From Salegentibacter sp. (lineage in GTDB: Bacteria; Bacteroidota; Bacteroidia; Flavobacteriales; Flavobacteriaceae): a DNA stretch of 64,000 nt. Positions 28,535 to 37,644 of the stretch are shown here, piece after piece (the stretch's first letter is position 1; every line of letters begins with the position of its first letter). The stretch covers positions 34,483 to 98,482 of the forward strand of contig JAGXIH010000005.1 in assembly GCA_024635795.1 (NCBI GenBank), given 5' to 3'. Below the pieces are notes generated by a model. The model made no database searches. It was not told the origin of the DNA and saw only the letters and a list, made by a program, of their open reading frames with translations. The translations under genes and the position numbers were made by a program.

Positions 28535-29296
28535 ATGATAAACCTGGTAATTTTAGGAGCCGGCAATGTAGCTACTCATCTGGCAAAGGCCTTTTCCAAT
28601 GCAGAAAATGTTAAGCTGAAACAGGTATATAATCACAGGCCGGAGAGTCTTCTTTCCTTTAAAAACTTTGTTCCAACCACCACAGACATAAATCAATTGG
28701 AAAAAGCCGACGTCTATCTTATCGCGCTTAAAGATGATGTTATTTCAGATGTTGCAGACCAACTGAAAGATAATGACGCCCTGGTTTTACATACATCTGG
28801 AAGTGTGCCTTTAGAAGCTTTGAACAGGTTTAAAAACCACGGTGTTTTTTACCCGGTTCAAACTTTCTCCAAAAAGAAAGAAGTTAATTTTAGGGAAATT
28901 CCAATTTGTCTGGAGGCTAATACGGCCAAAAATCTGGAAGTTTTAAAGGAACTTGCTGCAAAGATCTCCAATAAAATTTACGAAATAGATTCTGAACAGC
29001 GAAAGGCCCTTCATCTGGCTGCAGTCTTCGTCAATAACTTCACGAATCATCTTTACAATCTGGGCGCAGAAATTTGCAGGAAAAATGAAATCCCTTTTGA
29101 TATTTTAAAGCCACTCATACGAGAGACCGTAGATAAGCTGGAGAGCTTAACTCCACAGGAGGCCCAAACCGGGCCGGCTCTTAGAAACGACAAGCAAACA
29201 ATTTCCAGCCATCTGGAGATGCTGGAACCAGAGCGCCAGCAACTATATAAAATACTAACTCAATCTATCCAGGAATTCAATGGAAAAAAATTATAA
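28535..29296 (+). CDS. Rossmann-like and DUF2520 domain protein
   Basis: 253 residues. NAD(P)-binding start MINLVILGAGNVATHLAKAF with GxGxxA, LHTSGSVPLEAL and HGVFYPVQTFSK in the Rossmann half, then the helical DUF2520 domain (KALHLAAVFVNNFTNHL, about 163, and LTPQEAQTGPALRND, about 208). The two-domain layout parallels ketopantoate or pyrroline-carboxylate reductases, but the substrate is not known. First gene of a tight plus-strand set; its end overlaps the next start by 17 nt. Confidence 0.9.
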   Translation: MINLVILGAGNVATHLAKAFSNAENVKLKQVYNHRPESLLSFKNFVPTTTDINQLEKADVYLIALKDDVISDVADQLKDNDALVLHTSGSVPLEALNRFKNHGVFYPVQTFSKKKEVNFREIPICLEANTAKNLEVLKELAAKISNKIYEIDSEQRKALHLAAVFVNNFTNHLYNLGAEICRKNEIPFDILKPLIRETVDKLESLTPQEAQTGPALRNDKQTISSHLEMLEPERQQLYKILTQSIQEFNGKKL

Positions 29297-29789
29297 AGAA
29301 CACCTTAACGATATCACCACCTTTGTTTTTGATGTAGACGGCGTCCTAACCGACGGGACCATACAAATAAGCACTCAGGGCGAACTTCTTCGCACTATGA
29401 ATATGAAAGACGGCTATGCGCTTAAAGCAGCCCACCAGGCCGGGTATACCGTTTGTATTATTTCCGGAGGAAAAAATGAAGGCGTAAGGAGCAGACTGCG
29501 CGGGCTCGGTCTTACCGATATTTACCTCGGAATTCAGGACAAAGTAGAACAGATGGATGAATTCTTTGATATCTACAGCATTAAGCCTGAGCAGGTCCTG
29601 TATATGGGCGACGATATTCCCGATTACTACGCGATGCAACAGATCGGACTCCCCTGCTGTCCCCAGGATGCAGTAGCTGAGATCAAGAATATTTCAAAAT
29701 ATGTATCCCATAAAAAAGGCGGTAAAGGTTGTGTTCGTGATGTTATAGAACAGGTTATGAAGGTTCAGGGAAAATGGATAGAAGACTAA
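29280..29789 (+). CDS. kdsC: HAD phosphatase, KdsC-like (KDO 8-phosphate phosphatase)
   Basis: 169 residues. HAD motif I FDVDGVLTDG (about 14-23), motif II IISGG (about 60) and motif III/IV GDDIPDYYAM (about 107) are all present. There is no cap domain, typical of the small tetrameric KdsC class. It would remove phosphate from 3-deoxy-manno-octulosonate 8-phosphate for LPS inner core. Overlaps the DUF2520 gene and is immediately followed by the SMR gene (stop TAA then ATG). Confidence 0.85.
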   Translation: MEKNYKEHLNDITTFVFDVDGVLTDGTIQISTQGELLRTMNMKDGYALKAAHQAGYTVCIISGGKNEGVRSRLRGLGLTDIYLGIQDKVEQMDEFFDIYSIKPEQVLYMGDDIPDYYAMQQIGLPCCPQDAVAEIKNISKYVSHKKGGKGCVRDVIEQVMKVQGKWIED

Positions 29790-30116
29790 ATGAACTGGCT
29801 AATACTATTAATCGCCGGATTATTTGAAGTTGGATTCGCTTTTTGTCTGGGAAAGGCTAAATTCAGCAGCGGAAGCACCGCTACCTGGTGGATGCTTGGC
29901 TTTCTTGTATGTTTATTTCTAAGCATGTTCTTGCTTTATAAAGCCACCCAAACCCTACCCATTGGAACCGCCTACGCCGTATGGACAGGAATTGGAGCTG
30001 TAGGCACTGTGATTCTGGGAATTCTTGTTTTTAAGGAACCTATACATTTCTGGCGCATCTTCTTTTTAAGTACCCTAATCATTTCTTTGGTAGGTCTAAA
30101 ACTCGTGACTAAATAA
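29790..30116 (+). CDS. sugE: SMR family exporter, SugE/Gdx-type
   Basis: 108 residues, four transmembrane helices. The essential glutamate sits in AGLFEVGFAF (E13-14 region) and loop 3 reads LPIGTAYAVWTGIGAVGTVILG, which matches the SugE/Gdx branch (guanidinium export) better than the EmrE branch. It functions as a dual-topology dimer in that family. No guanidine riboswitch can be present because the start abuts the previous stop codon. Shares 1 nt with the next gene. Confidence 0.87.
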   Translation: MNWLILLIAGLFEVGFAFCLGKAKFSSGSTATWWMLGFLVCLFLSMFLLYKATQTLPIGTAYAVWTGIGAVGTVILGILVFKEPIHFWRIFFLSTLIISLVGLKLVTK

Positions 30117-31036
30117 TGACTCTACTTAAATTCTTAAAACTCATACGTTTTGGAAACCTGATTTTTGTAGCCGTTTGCTTATTGCTTATCAGGTATGCCT
30201 TTTTTGAAAGCACTTCAGCGGCTGTTTCTCTAAGCGATTTTGGGTATGCGCTATTGATTATCGCCAACCTTTCTCTGGCAGCAGCTGGCTATATCATCAA
30301 TGACATTTATGACGTTACCACTGATAGGATCAACAAGCCGAAAAAGTTATACATCGGCAACGGAATTTCTGAAAAAACAGCATTCAACTGGTTTATAGGC
30401 TTTAATGTAATTGGAGTGGGGATTGGGTTTTATTTGGCCAATGTCATTGGTTTACCGGCTTTCTCGGCGCTCTTTATTTTTAGCTCTGCCTTGCTTTACA
30501 TTTACTCCTCTTATCTAAAGAATGTCCCCCTGGCGGGTAATATCGCGGTAAGTTTTTTAGTGGCGGGGGTTGCGGCCCTGCCGGGGATTTTTGATCTGCT
30601 TCCAGCCATTAATGCTGTAAACCGGGAACAACAGGCCATGTATTTTTCAATTTTACTGGATTATTCCTTTTTCGGTTTTTTCATCAATTTGCTAAGGGAA
30701 ATGGTTAAGGATCAGGAAGACCAGCAAGGAGATTATAATTCCGGCGGAAACACTCTTCCGTTAATACTGGGAACGGCACGCACCAATAAAGTAATCTTTG
30801 CAATTGGTCTTATTCCTTTAGTGGCCATAGTATATTATGTTTATTCCTATTTATTCGAAAATACCGCTGCAGTTCTGTATGTCCTATTCCAAATCCTTGC
30901 ACCTTTGCTGTTTTTTATGGTGCAGATCTGGACGGCTTCAGAAAAAAAAGACTTCACGAGGCTAAGCCTAATCCTTAAAATAATCTTATTTTTCGGGTTG
31001 ATATCTATTGGTTTTCATCAAATATTATTGAGATAA
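30116..31036 (+). CDS. UbiA family prenyltransferase (geranylgeranylglycerol-phosphate geranylgeranyltransferase-like)
   Basis: Integral membrane prenyltransferase, 306 residues, about nine helices. First Asp-rich motif NDIYDVTTDRINKPKK (about 61-76) and second motif REMVKDQEDQQGDYNSGGNTLP (about 193) bind the prenyl diphosphate through Mg2+. The flavobacterial members are often annotated as archaeal-lipid-type DGGGP synthases by similarity, but their real acceptor is not established. Translationally coupled to the SMR gene (TAATG). Confidence 0.87.
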   Translation: MTLLKFLKLIRFGNLIFVAVCLLLIRYAFFESTSAAVSLSDFGYALLIIANLSLAAAGYIINDIYDVTTDRINKPKKLYIGNGISEKTAFNWFIGFNVIGVGIGFYLANVIGLPAFSALFIFSSALLYIYSSYLKNVPLAGNIAVSFLVAGVAALPGIFDLLPAINAVNREQQAMYFSILLDYSFFGFFINLLREMVKDQEDQQGDYNSGGNTLPLILGTARTNKVIFAIGLIPLVAIVYYVYSYLFENTAAVLYVLFQILAPLLFFMVQIWTASEKKDFTRLSLILKIILFFGLISIGFHQILLR

Positions 31037-31041
31037 ATATT

Positions 31042-31632
31042 ATGCTGAAAGATTTTTTAAAGGACAAAGAGATCATCCTGGCTTCAGGTTCGCCGAGAAG
31101 ACAACAGTTTTTCAGGGAGCTTGATATTCCGTTTACCAGCGATGTTCGTCCGGTAAAAGAAGTTTATCCCCCATCTCTTGAAAATGAGGAGATCACCGAT
31201 TTCCTCGCAGAGCTTAAGGCAGAAGCTTTTCAGAAGGAAATAAAACCAAACCAGATTTTGATCACCAGTGACACCATAGTTTGCCATAAAGGAAAAGCGC
31301 TGGGAAAACCCGAAACCCCGGAAGAAGCCAAAGCAATGCTAAGCTCTCTTTCCGGTCATTCCCACGAAGTGATCACCTCGGTTTGTTTTACTACTTCCAA
31401 AATACAACGTACCCTCAATGCAAAAACCAGAGTGAGCTTTAAAGAGCTTACCTCGGACGAAATCGATTATTATGTAGACAATTTCAAACCTTTCGATAAA
31501 GCCGGAGGTTATGCCATACAGGAATGGATAGGACTTATAGGAATAACAAATATTGAAGGGAGCTATTTTAATGTTGTTGGTCTTCCCACGCATCTGGTTT
31601 ACCACACGCTTTTAGATATCGGAAGACTTTAA
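31042..31632 (+). CDS. maf: Maf family nucleotide pyrophosphatase
   Basis: Hydrolyses non-canonical or modified nucleoside triphosphates (dTTP/UTP or m7GTP branches). 196 residues. Motif 1 LASGSPRRQQFFRELDIPF (about 13-31), ITSDTIVCHKGKALGKPETPEEA (about 73) and the later DKAGGYAIQEWIGL (about 152) are all present. Lies 5 nt after the UbiA gene. Confidence 0.93.
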   Translation: MLKDFLKDKEIILASGSPRRQQFFRELDIPFTSDVRPVKEVYPPSLENEEITDFLAELKAEAFQKEIKPNQILITSDTIVCHKGKALGKPETPEEAKAMLSSLSGHSHEVITSVCFTTSKIQRTLNAKTRVSFKELTSDEIDYYVDNFKPFDKAGGYAIQEWIGLIGITNIEGSYFNVVGLPTHLVYHTLLDIGRL

Positions 31633-31695
31633 TTTTTCAAAATACTGATTTTAAGTTAATTAAACAACTATAATTAAACTAACTATTTAAAATAA

Positions 31696-32235
31696 ATGTA
31701 CGAGATTCTCAGTTCATACCGCAACGAAATCGCTTACACTATAATTACCGTAATCGTGTTGCTTATAATTCAGTTTATACTTCGGAAAGCGGCACACCGG
31801 GTGGGGCAAAGAGGAGAAATTCATATTACCCGCACCCGACTGATGTTTCAGTACATCAACATCCTTATTTTGCTCATTGCCGCTTTTCTGCTTTCCCTGG
31901 CCTGGGGTGTTGGTTTAGCTGAGCTTTCCCTGGTGTTTTCCTCTGTATTTGCAGTGTTGGGGGTAGCCCTGTTCGCTATTTGGTCCATCCTCAGTAATAT
32001 AACATCAGGAATTATATTATTTTTTAGCTTCCCCTATAAGATAGGTGATAAAATAAAAATACACGATAAAGACCTTCCTATTGAAGCTATTATTGAAGAC
32101 ATAAAGGCTTTTCACTTGCATTTAAGGACATTAGAGGGGGAGTTAATCACCTATCCCAACAACCTGATCCTGCAAAAAGCAGTTTCTTTAGTGGAAAAAG
32201 GTGATCTGATAGATGAAGGAAAAGATGCGCTTTAA
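31696..32235 (+). CDS. Small mechanosensitive channel family protein (MscS-like)
   Basis: 179 residues: three hydrophobic helices (about 12-30, 52-68, 75-112) with the pore-lining Ala/Gly-rich helix, then the beta domain start FPYKIGDKIKIHDKDLPIEAIIEDIKAFHLHLRTLEGELITYPNNLIL, the family core. It lacks the large C-terminal vestibule of E. coli MscS, as in many short members. 63 nt after maf. Confidence 0.88.
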   Translation: MYEILSSYRNEIAYTIITVIVLLIIQFILRKAAHRVGQRGEIHITRTRLMFQYINILILLIAAFLLSLAWGVGLAELSLVFSSVFAVLGVALFAIWSILSNITSGIILFFSFPYKIGDKIKIHDKDLPIEAIIEDIKAFHLHLRTLEGELITYPNNLILQKAVSLVEKGDLIDEGKDAL

Positions 32236-32278
32236 AAGTTAAACCAAAAGCCTCCCGTGTATTAGCCGCTAAAGTTAT

Positions 32279-32286
32279 TATATTTG
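32279..32286 (+). promoter_or_regulatory. TAnnTTTG (-7) promoter element
   Basis: TATATTTG, about 20 nt before the ATG at 32311. It overlaps the alternative upstream TTG start, which is therefore rejected. Confidence 0.5.
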
Positions 32287-32310
32287 AGAAAGACCATAAT
32301 TTTACATTCC

Positions 32311-34797
32311 ATGCCAAAAGTTTTAAGCCTTCTTCTATTTTTAGTTCTGGGATTTACGCAGGCACAAACTCCCGAAAAACTCAATGCTTCAGAAATTCAT
32401 CAGGAAATAAAAAAATTAAATTTCCTGGGTTCGGTCTTATATGTTGGGGCTCATCCCGATGATGAAAACACCAGGCTCATTTCCTACTTTGAAAATAAGA
32501 AAAAAGCCCGCGTGGGCTATCTATCTTTAACGCGTGGAGATGGAGGACAGAATCTTCTAGGTCCTGAAATTCGCGAACAACTCGGGTTAATACGTACCCA
32601 GGAATTGCTCGCTGCCAGAAGTATTGATGGCGGCGAACAATTCTTCACCCGCGCCAACGATTTTGGTTATTCTAAAACCCCGGAAGAAACTCTGCAAATC
32701 TGGAATAAAGACAAGGTTTTAAGCGATGTTGTTCTAACTATAAGGAAGTTCAAACCCGATGTGATCATTAACCGCTTTGATCACCGCTCTCCAGGGAGCA
32801 CTCATGGGCATCATACCTCATCGGCCATGTTAAGCCTGGAAGCTTTTGAACTTGCTGCCAAGCCAACCGCTTATCCGGAGCAATTGAAATATACTTCTGT
32901 TTTTCAGCCAAAAAGAGTATTCTTTAATACCTCCTACTGGTTTTACGGAAGCAGGGAGGCCTTTGAAAAAGCCGATAAATCTGCTATGCTCTCGCTTGAT
33001 GTGGGGGTTTACTTCCCGGAACTCGGACTCTCAAATTCTGAAATCGCAGCTATAAGTCGAAGCCAGCACCAATCTCAAGGCTTTGGAAGCACAGGGACCC
33101 GTGGGGAGTCCAAAGAATATCTTGAGCTAATTAAAGGGAACATGCCACAAACAGATATATTTGAAGGCATAGACACCAGCTGGAGCAGGATTGAAGGAGG
33201 AGAAGAAATCGGAGAAATTCTTGAGAAGGTTGAATCTGAATTTAATTTCAGGGATCCCTCGCAGAGCCTTCCGCAGCTTATTGAAGCCTACAAACTTATA
33301 AGGGAGTTGGAGAATGACCACTGGAGAGAGTTAAAATCTCAACATATCAAAGAAATTATCGTAGCCTGTTCAGGGCTTTTCCTGGAAGCCGTAGCGGAAA
33401 GTCCTTCGGCTACCGGGGGAGAACAGGTTCCGCTGGAACTGGAAGCCATAAATCGCAGTAGTTTTCCCATTAGTCTGACTTCCGTTGAGTTAAGTCCGAA
33501 TAATTCCCAAATCCAGGTAAACAAATCCCTGGATAATAACCAAAGCTGGACAGAGGAACTTATGCTCAGGCTTCCCGAAGAGGCAAAAAACACCAGCCCT
33601 TACTGGCTTAAGGATATGTCCACCAACGGAATGTACAAAGTGGCAAATCCTGAACTCATAGGACTTCCGGAAACTCCGGTCCAAACCCGGGCCGGTTTCA
33701 GGATGGATTTTAATGGAACCGAAATAGAAATTGAAAGACCCATAATTCACAAATTTAATGATGCGGTTTTTGGAGAAACCTATCGTCCCTTCATGATCAT
33801 TCCAGAAATATCGGTATCCTTTGAAAAGGATGTAGAAATATTTGAGAAAGCTGAACCTCGTTCAATTTCGGTGGTAATAACGGCCGGAAAAGATAGTCTG
33901 AAAGGCTCCCTGAGACTGGAAGCAGGTAAGAACTGGAAAATTCTTCCTGAAGAGGCTTCTTTTAAAATAAACCAAAAAGGAGGCACGGCAATACGCACCT
34001 TCGAGATCATTCCGCCCGAAGATCAGGATGAAACCTTTATCAAACCCATTGCAAAAGTTGGAGGTAAGGAATTTTCAGATAAATTAATACAGATTGATTA
34101 CAAACATATTCCGCTTCAGAATCTTGTTATTCCTGCTCAATTGAAGGCGGTGCGCATTAAGATTCAGAAGAAAGGAGAATATATTGGATATATTGATGGT
34201 GCCGGAGATGCTGTACCTCAAAGCCTGGAACAGATCGGGTATCGGGTGGAGCACCTGGAACCGGCAGAAATCTCCAGTGAATCCCTTAAAAAATTTGATG
34301 CCGTTGTTACCGGGATAAGAGCCTATAATGTTGTAGAAGAGCTCAAATATCGACAGAAAGACCTTCTTGAATACGTTAAGAACGGTGGGAACCTTATCGT
34401 GCAGTATAATACCAACCGCGGGTTGATTGTAGATAACCCCGCCCCCTACCCGCTTAATATTTCACGCGATCGGGTAACCGATGAAAAAGCATCGGTTAAT
34501 TTTGTGACCAAAGACCATCCTGTTTTAAATAAGCCTAATAAAATAACCGAAAAAGATTTTCAAAACTGGGTACAGGAACGCGGACTGTATTTCCCTGACC
34601 AGTGGAGCGAGGAATTCATTCCGATTCTGTCGATGAGCGATGAAGGTGAGGAACCATTACAGGGCAGTTTGCTGGTTGCAAAATATGGCGAGGGCTATTT
34701 TATATATACCGGCTTAAGCTTTTTCAGGCAGTTTCCTGAAGGTGTTCCCGGGGCTTATCGTCTGTTTGCAAATATGGTTTCAATAGGAAAAGAATGA
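32311..34797 (+). CDS. PIG-L family deacetylase, exported
   Basis: 828 residues from the ATG giving MPKVLSLLLFLVLGFTQAQ (signal peptide). The metal-binding PIG-L domain is at the N-terminus: GAHPDDEN (about 46-53) and HGHHTSS (about 165) supply the zinc ligands, with TRGDGGQN between. Family members deacetylate N-acetylglucosamine-type substrates. The remaining 500 residues form beta-rich domains including a galactose-binding/ThuA-like end (KNGGNLIVQYNTN). Start overlaps with a small membrane peptide and then a sodium:solute symporter, suggesting uptake of the sugar released. Confidence 0.88.
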   Translation: MPKVLSLLLFLVLGFTQAQTPEKLNASEIHQEIKKLNFLGSVLYVGAHPDDENTRLISYFENKKKARVGYLSLTRGDGGQNLLGPEIREQLGLIRTQELLAARSIDGGEQFFTRANDFGYSKTPEETLQIWNKDKVLSDVVLTIRKFKPDVIINRFDHRSPGSTHGHHTSSAMLSLEAFELAAKPTAYPEQLKYTSVFQPKRVFFNTSYWFYGSREAFEKADKSAMLSLDVGVYFPELGLSNSEIAAISRSQHQSQGFGSTGTRGESKEYLELIKGNMPQTDIFEGIDTSWSRIEGGEEIGEILEKVESEFNFRDPSQSLPQLIEAYKLIRELENDHWRELKSQHIKEIIVACSGLFLEAVAESPSATGGEQVPLELEAINRSSFPISLTSVELSPNNSQIQVNKSLDNNQSWTEELMLRLPEEAKNTSPYWLKDMSTNGMYKVANPELIGLPETPVQTRAGFRMDFNGTEIEIERPIIHKFNDAVFGETYRPFMIIPEISVSFEKDVEIFEKAEPRSISVVITAGKDSLKGSLRLEAGKNWKILPEEASFKINQKGGTAIRTFEIIPPEDQDETFIKPIAKVGGKEFSDKLIQIDYKHIPLQNLVIPAQLKAVRIKIQKKGEYIGYIDGAGDAVPQSLEQIGYRVEHLEPAEISSESLKKFDAVVTGIRAYNVVEELKYRQKDLLEYVKNGGNLIVQYNTNRGLIVDNPAPYPLNISRDRVTDEKASVNFVTKDHPVLNKPNKITEKDFQNWVQERGLYFPDQWSEEFIPILSMSDEGEEPLQGSLLVAKYGEGYFIYTGLSFFRQFPEGVPGAYRLFANMVSIGKE

Positions 34798-34901
34798 ATA
34801 AACCTGAAAAACACATCTGGAAAAAGTCCTATACCTTAGTATTGATTGCCAATGCTATTTACATCATTCTGTTTTATTTTGTAATGAAGACCTTCTCCTG
34901 A
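34794..34901 (+). CDS. 35-residue membrane peptide between PIG-L and symporter
   Basis: The reading frame MNKPEKHIWKKSYTLVLIAN... has a basic N-terminus, one transmembrane helix (about residues 14-31) and a short tail ending KTFS. Its ATG overlaps the stop of the PIG-L gene (ATGA) and its stop is 1 nt before the symporter ATG. Perfect packing on both sides and the one-helix design argue for a real small protein, perhaps a symporter accessory subunit. Not recognised as a named family. Confidence 0.6.
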   Translation: MNKPEKHIWKKSYTLVLIANAIYIILFYFVMKTFS

Positions 34902-34902
34902 T

Positions 34903-36609
34903 ATGGAAATTATAGATTGGATAGTTCTTTCCGGCACGCTTGCTTTTATAGTTATTTACGGGGTTTATAAATCACGTGGCAGTAAAAATGTCCATGATTA
35001 TATTCGCGGAGGGAACGAAGCCCAGTGGTGGACTGTTGGCCTCTCGGTAATGGCAACCCAGGCCAGTGCTATTACTTTCCTTTCTACGCCGGGTCAGGCT
35101 TTTCACGACGGGATGGGTTTTGTACAATTCTACTTTGGTTTACCCATTGCGATGGTGATCATTTGCCTGGTATTTATCCCCATTTATCACAGGTTAAAAG
35201 TATTTACAGCCTACGAATACCTGGAAACACGTTTCGACCGGAAAACCAGAACCCTAACGGCCCTGCTTTTTTTAATTCAGCGCGGACTCGCAGCAGGGAT
35301 TACCATCTTTGCCCCGGCCATTATCCTTTCAGCGGTTTTAGGCTGGAACCTTAACGGACTAACGATTCTAATTGGAGTTTTAGTGATTATTTATACGGTT
35401 TCGGGAGGTACCAAAGCTGTAAACGTTACTCAAAAACAACAAATGGCGGTGATCTTTACCGGTATGATCGCAACTTTCATCATTATCCTGAATTACCTCC
35501 CGGAAGATATAAACTTCAGCAATGCCCTGGAGATCGCCGGTGCTAGTGGAAAAATGGATGTTCTTGATTTCTCTTTCGATCTTGAAAACCGCTATACGGT
35601 CTGGACAGGAGTTATTGGTGGGACATTTCTGGCCCTCTCCTACTTCGGAACAGATCAAAGTCAGGTGCAGCGTTATTTAAGCGGAAGATCGCTCAGGGAA
35701 AGCCAGATGGGAATGATCATGAATGGCTTTTTAAAGGTACCTATGCAGTTTTTTATCCTTTTGGTAGGGGTTATGGTCTTTGTATTCTACCAATTCAATA
35801 CAGCGCCTTTAAATTTTAATCCGGCAGCAACACAAAGTGTTTTGGAATCAGAATATTCTGAAGAATATAGAGAGTTGGAGACGAACTATAACAAGATCCA
35901 GGAAGAGAAACAACAACTCAGTCTCCAATTCGGGGAATCACAAGAGCTTTCTTCCGCAGAAAAAACAAGGCTGAAAGAAGCTATAGTCAACCTAAATCTC
36001 GCTGAAGCTAATGCGCGGGAGTTAGGCCGGGAGTTTATTCAGGCAGGAGATATAGATGCAGAAACCAACGATAAGGATTACGTATTCATACATTTTATCC
36101 TTAATAACCTGCCACGGGGTTTGATAGGGCTTTTACTGGCGGTAATCCTTTCGGCAGCGATGTCTTCTACCGCTTCAGAACTCAATGCCCTGGCTTCAAC
36201 AACGGTGATCGACATTTACCGCCGAGGAATAAAAGCCGACAGATCTGAAATGCATTTTCTCAATGCCTCTAAATGGTTCACCTTGCTTTGGGGACTTATC
36301 GCCATAACTTTCGCAAGTCTGGCCAGTTTATTTGATAATCTGATTCAACTGGTAAATATTATAGGATCCATTTTCTATGGAAATGTGCTGGGCATTTTTC
36401 TGCTCGCGTTCTTTATAAAAACGGTAAGGAGCAATTCTGTTTTTATCGCGGCAATTATCACTCAAATTGTTGTCATAGTCCTTTATTTTATGGAATTTAT
36501 GCCTTATTTATGGCTTAACCTGGTGGGCTGTCTTCTGGTTATGGGAATTGCACTTTTTCTTGAAATCTTTATTAAAACACCTATGAAAAAACGACTCAGC
36601 AATGAATAA
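34903..36609 (+). CDS. Sodium:solute symporter (SSS family)
   Basis: 568 residues, about 13-14 helices. SSS hallmarks: GGNEAQWWTVGLSVMATQASAITFLSTPGQAF (about 37-68, Na+ site region), GGTKAVNVTQKQQM (about 168) and LLAVILSAAMSSTASELNALASTTVIDIYRR (about 410). A charged coiled-coil insertion (about 308-385, ELETNYNKIQEEKQQL) lies between helices. Context with PIG-L and a Gfo/Idh/MocA oxidoreductase suggests sugar or sugar-acid uptake. Overlaps the next gene by 8 nt. Confidence 0.92.
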   Translation: MEIIDWIVLSGTLAFIVIYGVYKSRGSKNVHDYIRGGNEAQWWTVGLSVMATQASAITFLSTPGQAFHDGMGFVQFYFGLPIAMVIICLVFIPIYHRLKVFTAYEYLETRFDRKTRTLTALLFLIQRGLAAGITIFAPAIILSAVLGWNLNGLTILIGVLVIIYTVSGGTKAVNVTQKQQMAVIFTGMIATFIIILNYLPEDINFSNALEIAGASGKMDVLDFSFDLENRYTVWTGVIGGTFLALSYFGTDQSQVQRYLSGRSLRESQMGMIMNGFLKVPMQFFILLVGVMVFVFYQFNTAPLNFNPAATQSVLESEYSEEYRELETNYNKIQEEKQQLSLQFGESQELSSAEKTRLKEAIVNLNLAEANARELGREFIQAGDIDAETNDKDYVFIHFILNNLPRGLIGLLLAVILSAAMSSTASELNALASTTVIDIYRRGIKADRSEMHFLNASKWFTLLWGLIAITFASLASLFDNLIQLVNIIGSIFYGNVLGIFLLAFFIKTVRSNSVFIAAIITQIVVIVLYFMEFMPYLWLNLVGCLLVMGIALFLEIFIKTPMKKRLSNE

Positions 36610-37570
36610 AATCAAATGGGGAATTATTGGCCTCGGAAAAATCGCAGCTAAGTTTTGTGCTGATTTAGAAACGCTTAAAGATGCCGAGCTTTATGCTGTG
36701 GCCAGCAGAAATCTCCAAAAAGCAGAAGAATTCGCGAAAGAACACAATGCAACTAAAGCTTATGGCTCTTATGAGGAGATGCTAAAGGATAAAGATGTTG
36801 ATGTGGTGTATATCGCTACTCCCCACGTTTTTCATCTTGAAAACACCTTGCTTTCTCTGAGTTATAAAAAGGCGGTACTCTGTGAAAAACCTTTCGCGAT
36901 AAATAAGAGTCAGGTGCAGAAAATGATCGCAGCCGCAAAAAAGGAAAACGTCTTCTTAATGGAGGCGATGTGGACACAGTTCCTACCCCACTTCGAATCT
37001 TTAATGGAAATCGTGGAATCAGGAAAGTATGGAGCAATTAAAAATATAAGGGCCGATTTTGGTTTTGCTCCAAAATTTGATGCTGATGGCCGGCTTTTCA
37101 ATAAAGCTCTGGGTGGAGGAAGTTTACTGGATATTGGTATTTACCCCGTTTTTCTTGCTTTAAGCCTTTTAGGTGATCCCCGGAAAATTTCGGCAACAGC
37201 GAGTATTGGCAAAACAGGTGTGGACGAAGAATGCCATATCACTTTTGAATATCCCGATAATGTTTTAGCGCATTTACACAGTACCGTCCAGAAAAATACG
37301 CCCACTACTGCTGATATCGAGTTAGAGAAAGCAACAATTGTTGTGAATACACGTTTCCACGAACCTTCCAGTCTTACTATAATTAGTGGAAGGAAGGAAA
37401 TAACAAAGGAATTTGGTGTAACTACCCATGGTTATAATTTTGAAGCTGCTCACGTTCAAAAAATGCTAAAGCAGGGGCGAACTGAAAGCGATGAAATGAC
37501 TTTTGAGAAAAGTCTTCAGCTCATAGAATTACTGGATAAGGTAAGAGCAGATATCCAGCTGGAATATTAG
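36602..37570 (+). CDS. Gfo/Idh/MocA family oxidoreductase
   Basis: NAD(P)-dependent sugar-type dehydrogenase, 322 residues. Rossmann start KWGIIGLGKIAAKFCADL, DVVYIATPHVFH (about 66), the conserved CEKPFAIN (about 95-102) with the catalytic-region lysine, and GGGSLLDIGIYPV (about 172) of the C-terminal sheet. Last gene of the PIG-L/symporter unit; ends before a strong terminator. Substrate unknown. Confidence 0.92.
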   Translation: MNKIKWGIIGLGKIAAKFCADLETLKDAELYAVASRNLQKAEEFAKEHNATKAYGSYEEMLKDKDVDVVYIATPHVFHLENTLLSLSYKKAVLCEKPFAINKSQVQKMIAAAKKENVFLMEAMWTQFLPHFESLMEIVESGKYGAIKNIRADFGFAPKFDADGRLFNKALGGGSLLDIGIYPVFLALSLLGDPRKISATASIGKTGVDEECHITFEYPDNVLAHLHSTVQKNTPTTADIELEKATIVVNTRFHEPSSLTIISGRKEITKEFGVTTHGYNFEAAHVQKMLKQGRTESDEMTFEKSLQLIELLDKVRADIQLEY

Positions 37571-37586
37571 GTAGACAGCCTAAAAC

Positions 37587-37624
37587 AAAAAAGCTTCGGA
37601 ATTGAATCTCCGAAGCTTTTTTTA
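37587..37624. terminator. Bidirectional terminator
   Basis: AAAAAAGCTTCGGA / TCCGAAGCTTTTTT with an 8-nt loop, between the convergent oxidoreductase and trxB genes. Confidence 0.9.
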
Positions 37625-37644
37625 ATTATTAAATTATTGTCGGT

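Noticed and set aside
29700..29800. Guanidine riboswitch in front of the SugE-like gene
   Set aside because: There is no leader; the start codon abuts the stop of the previous gene.
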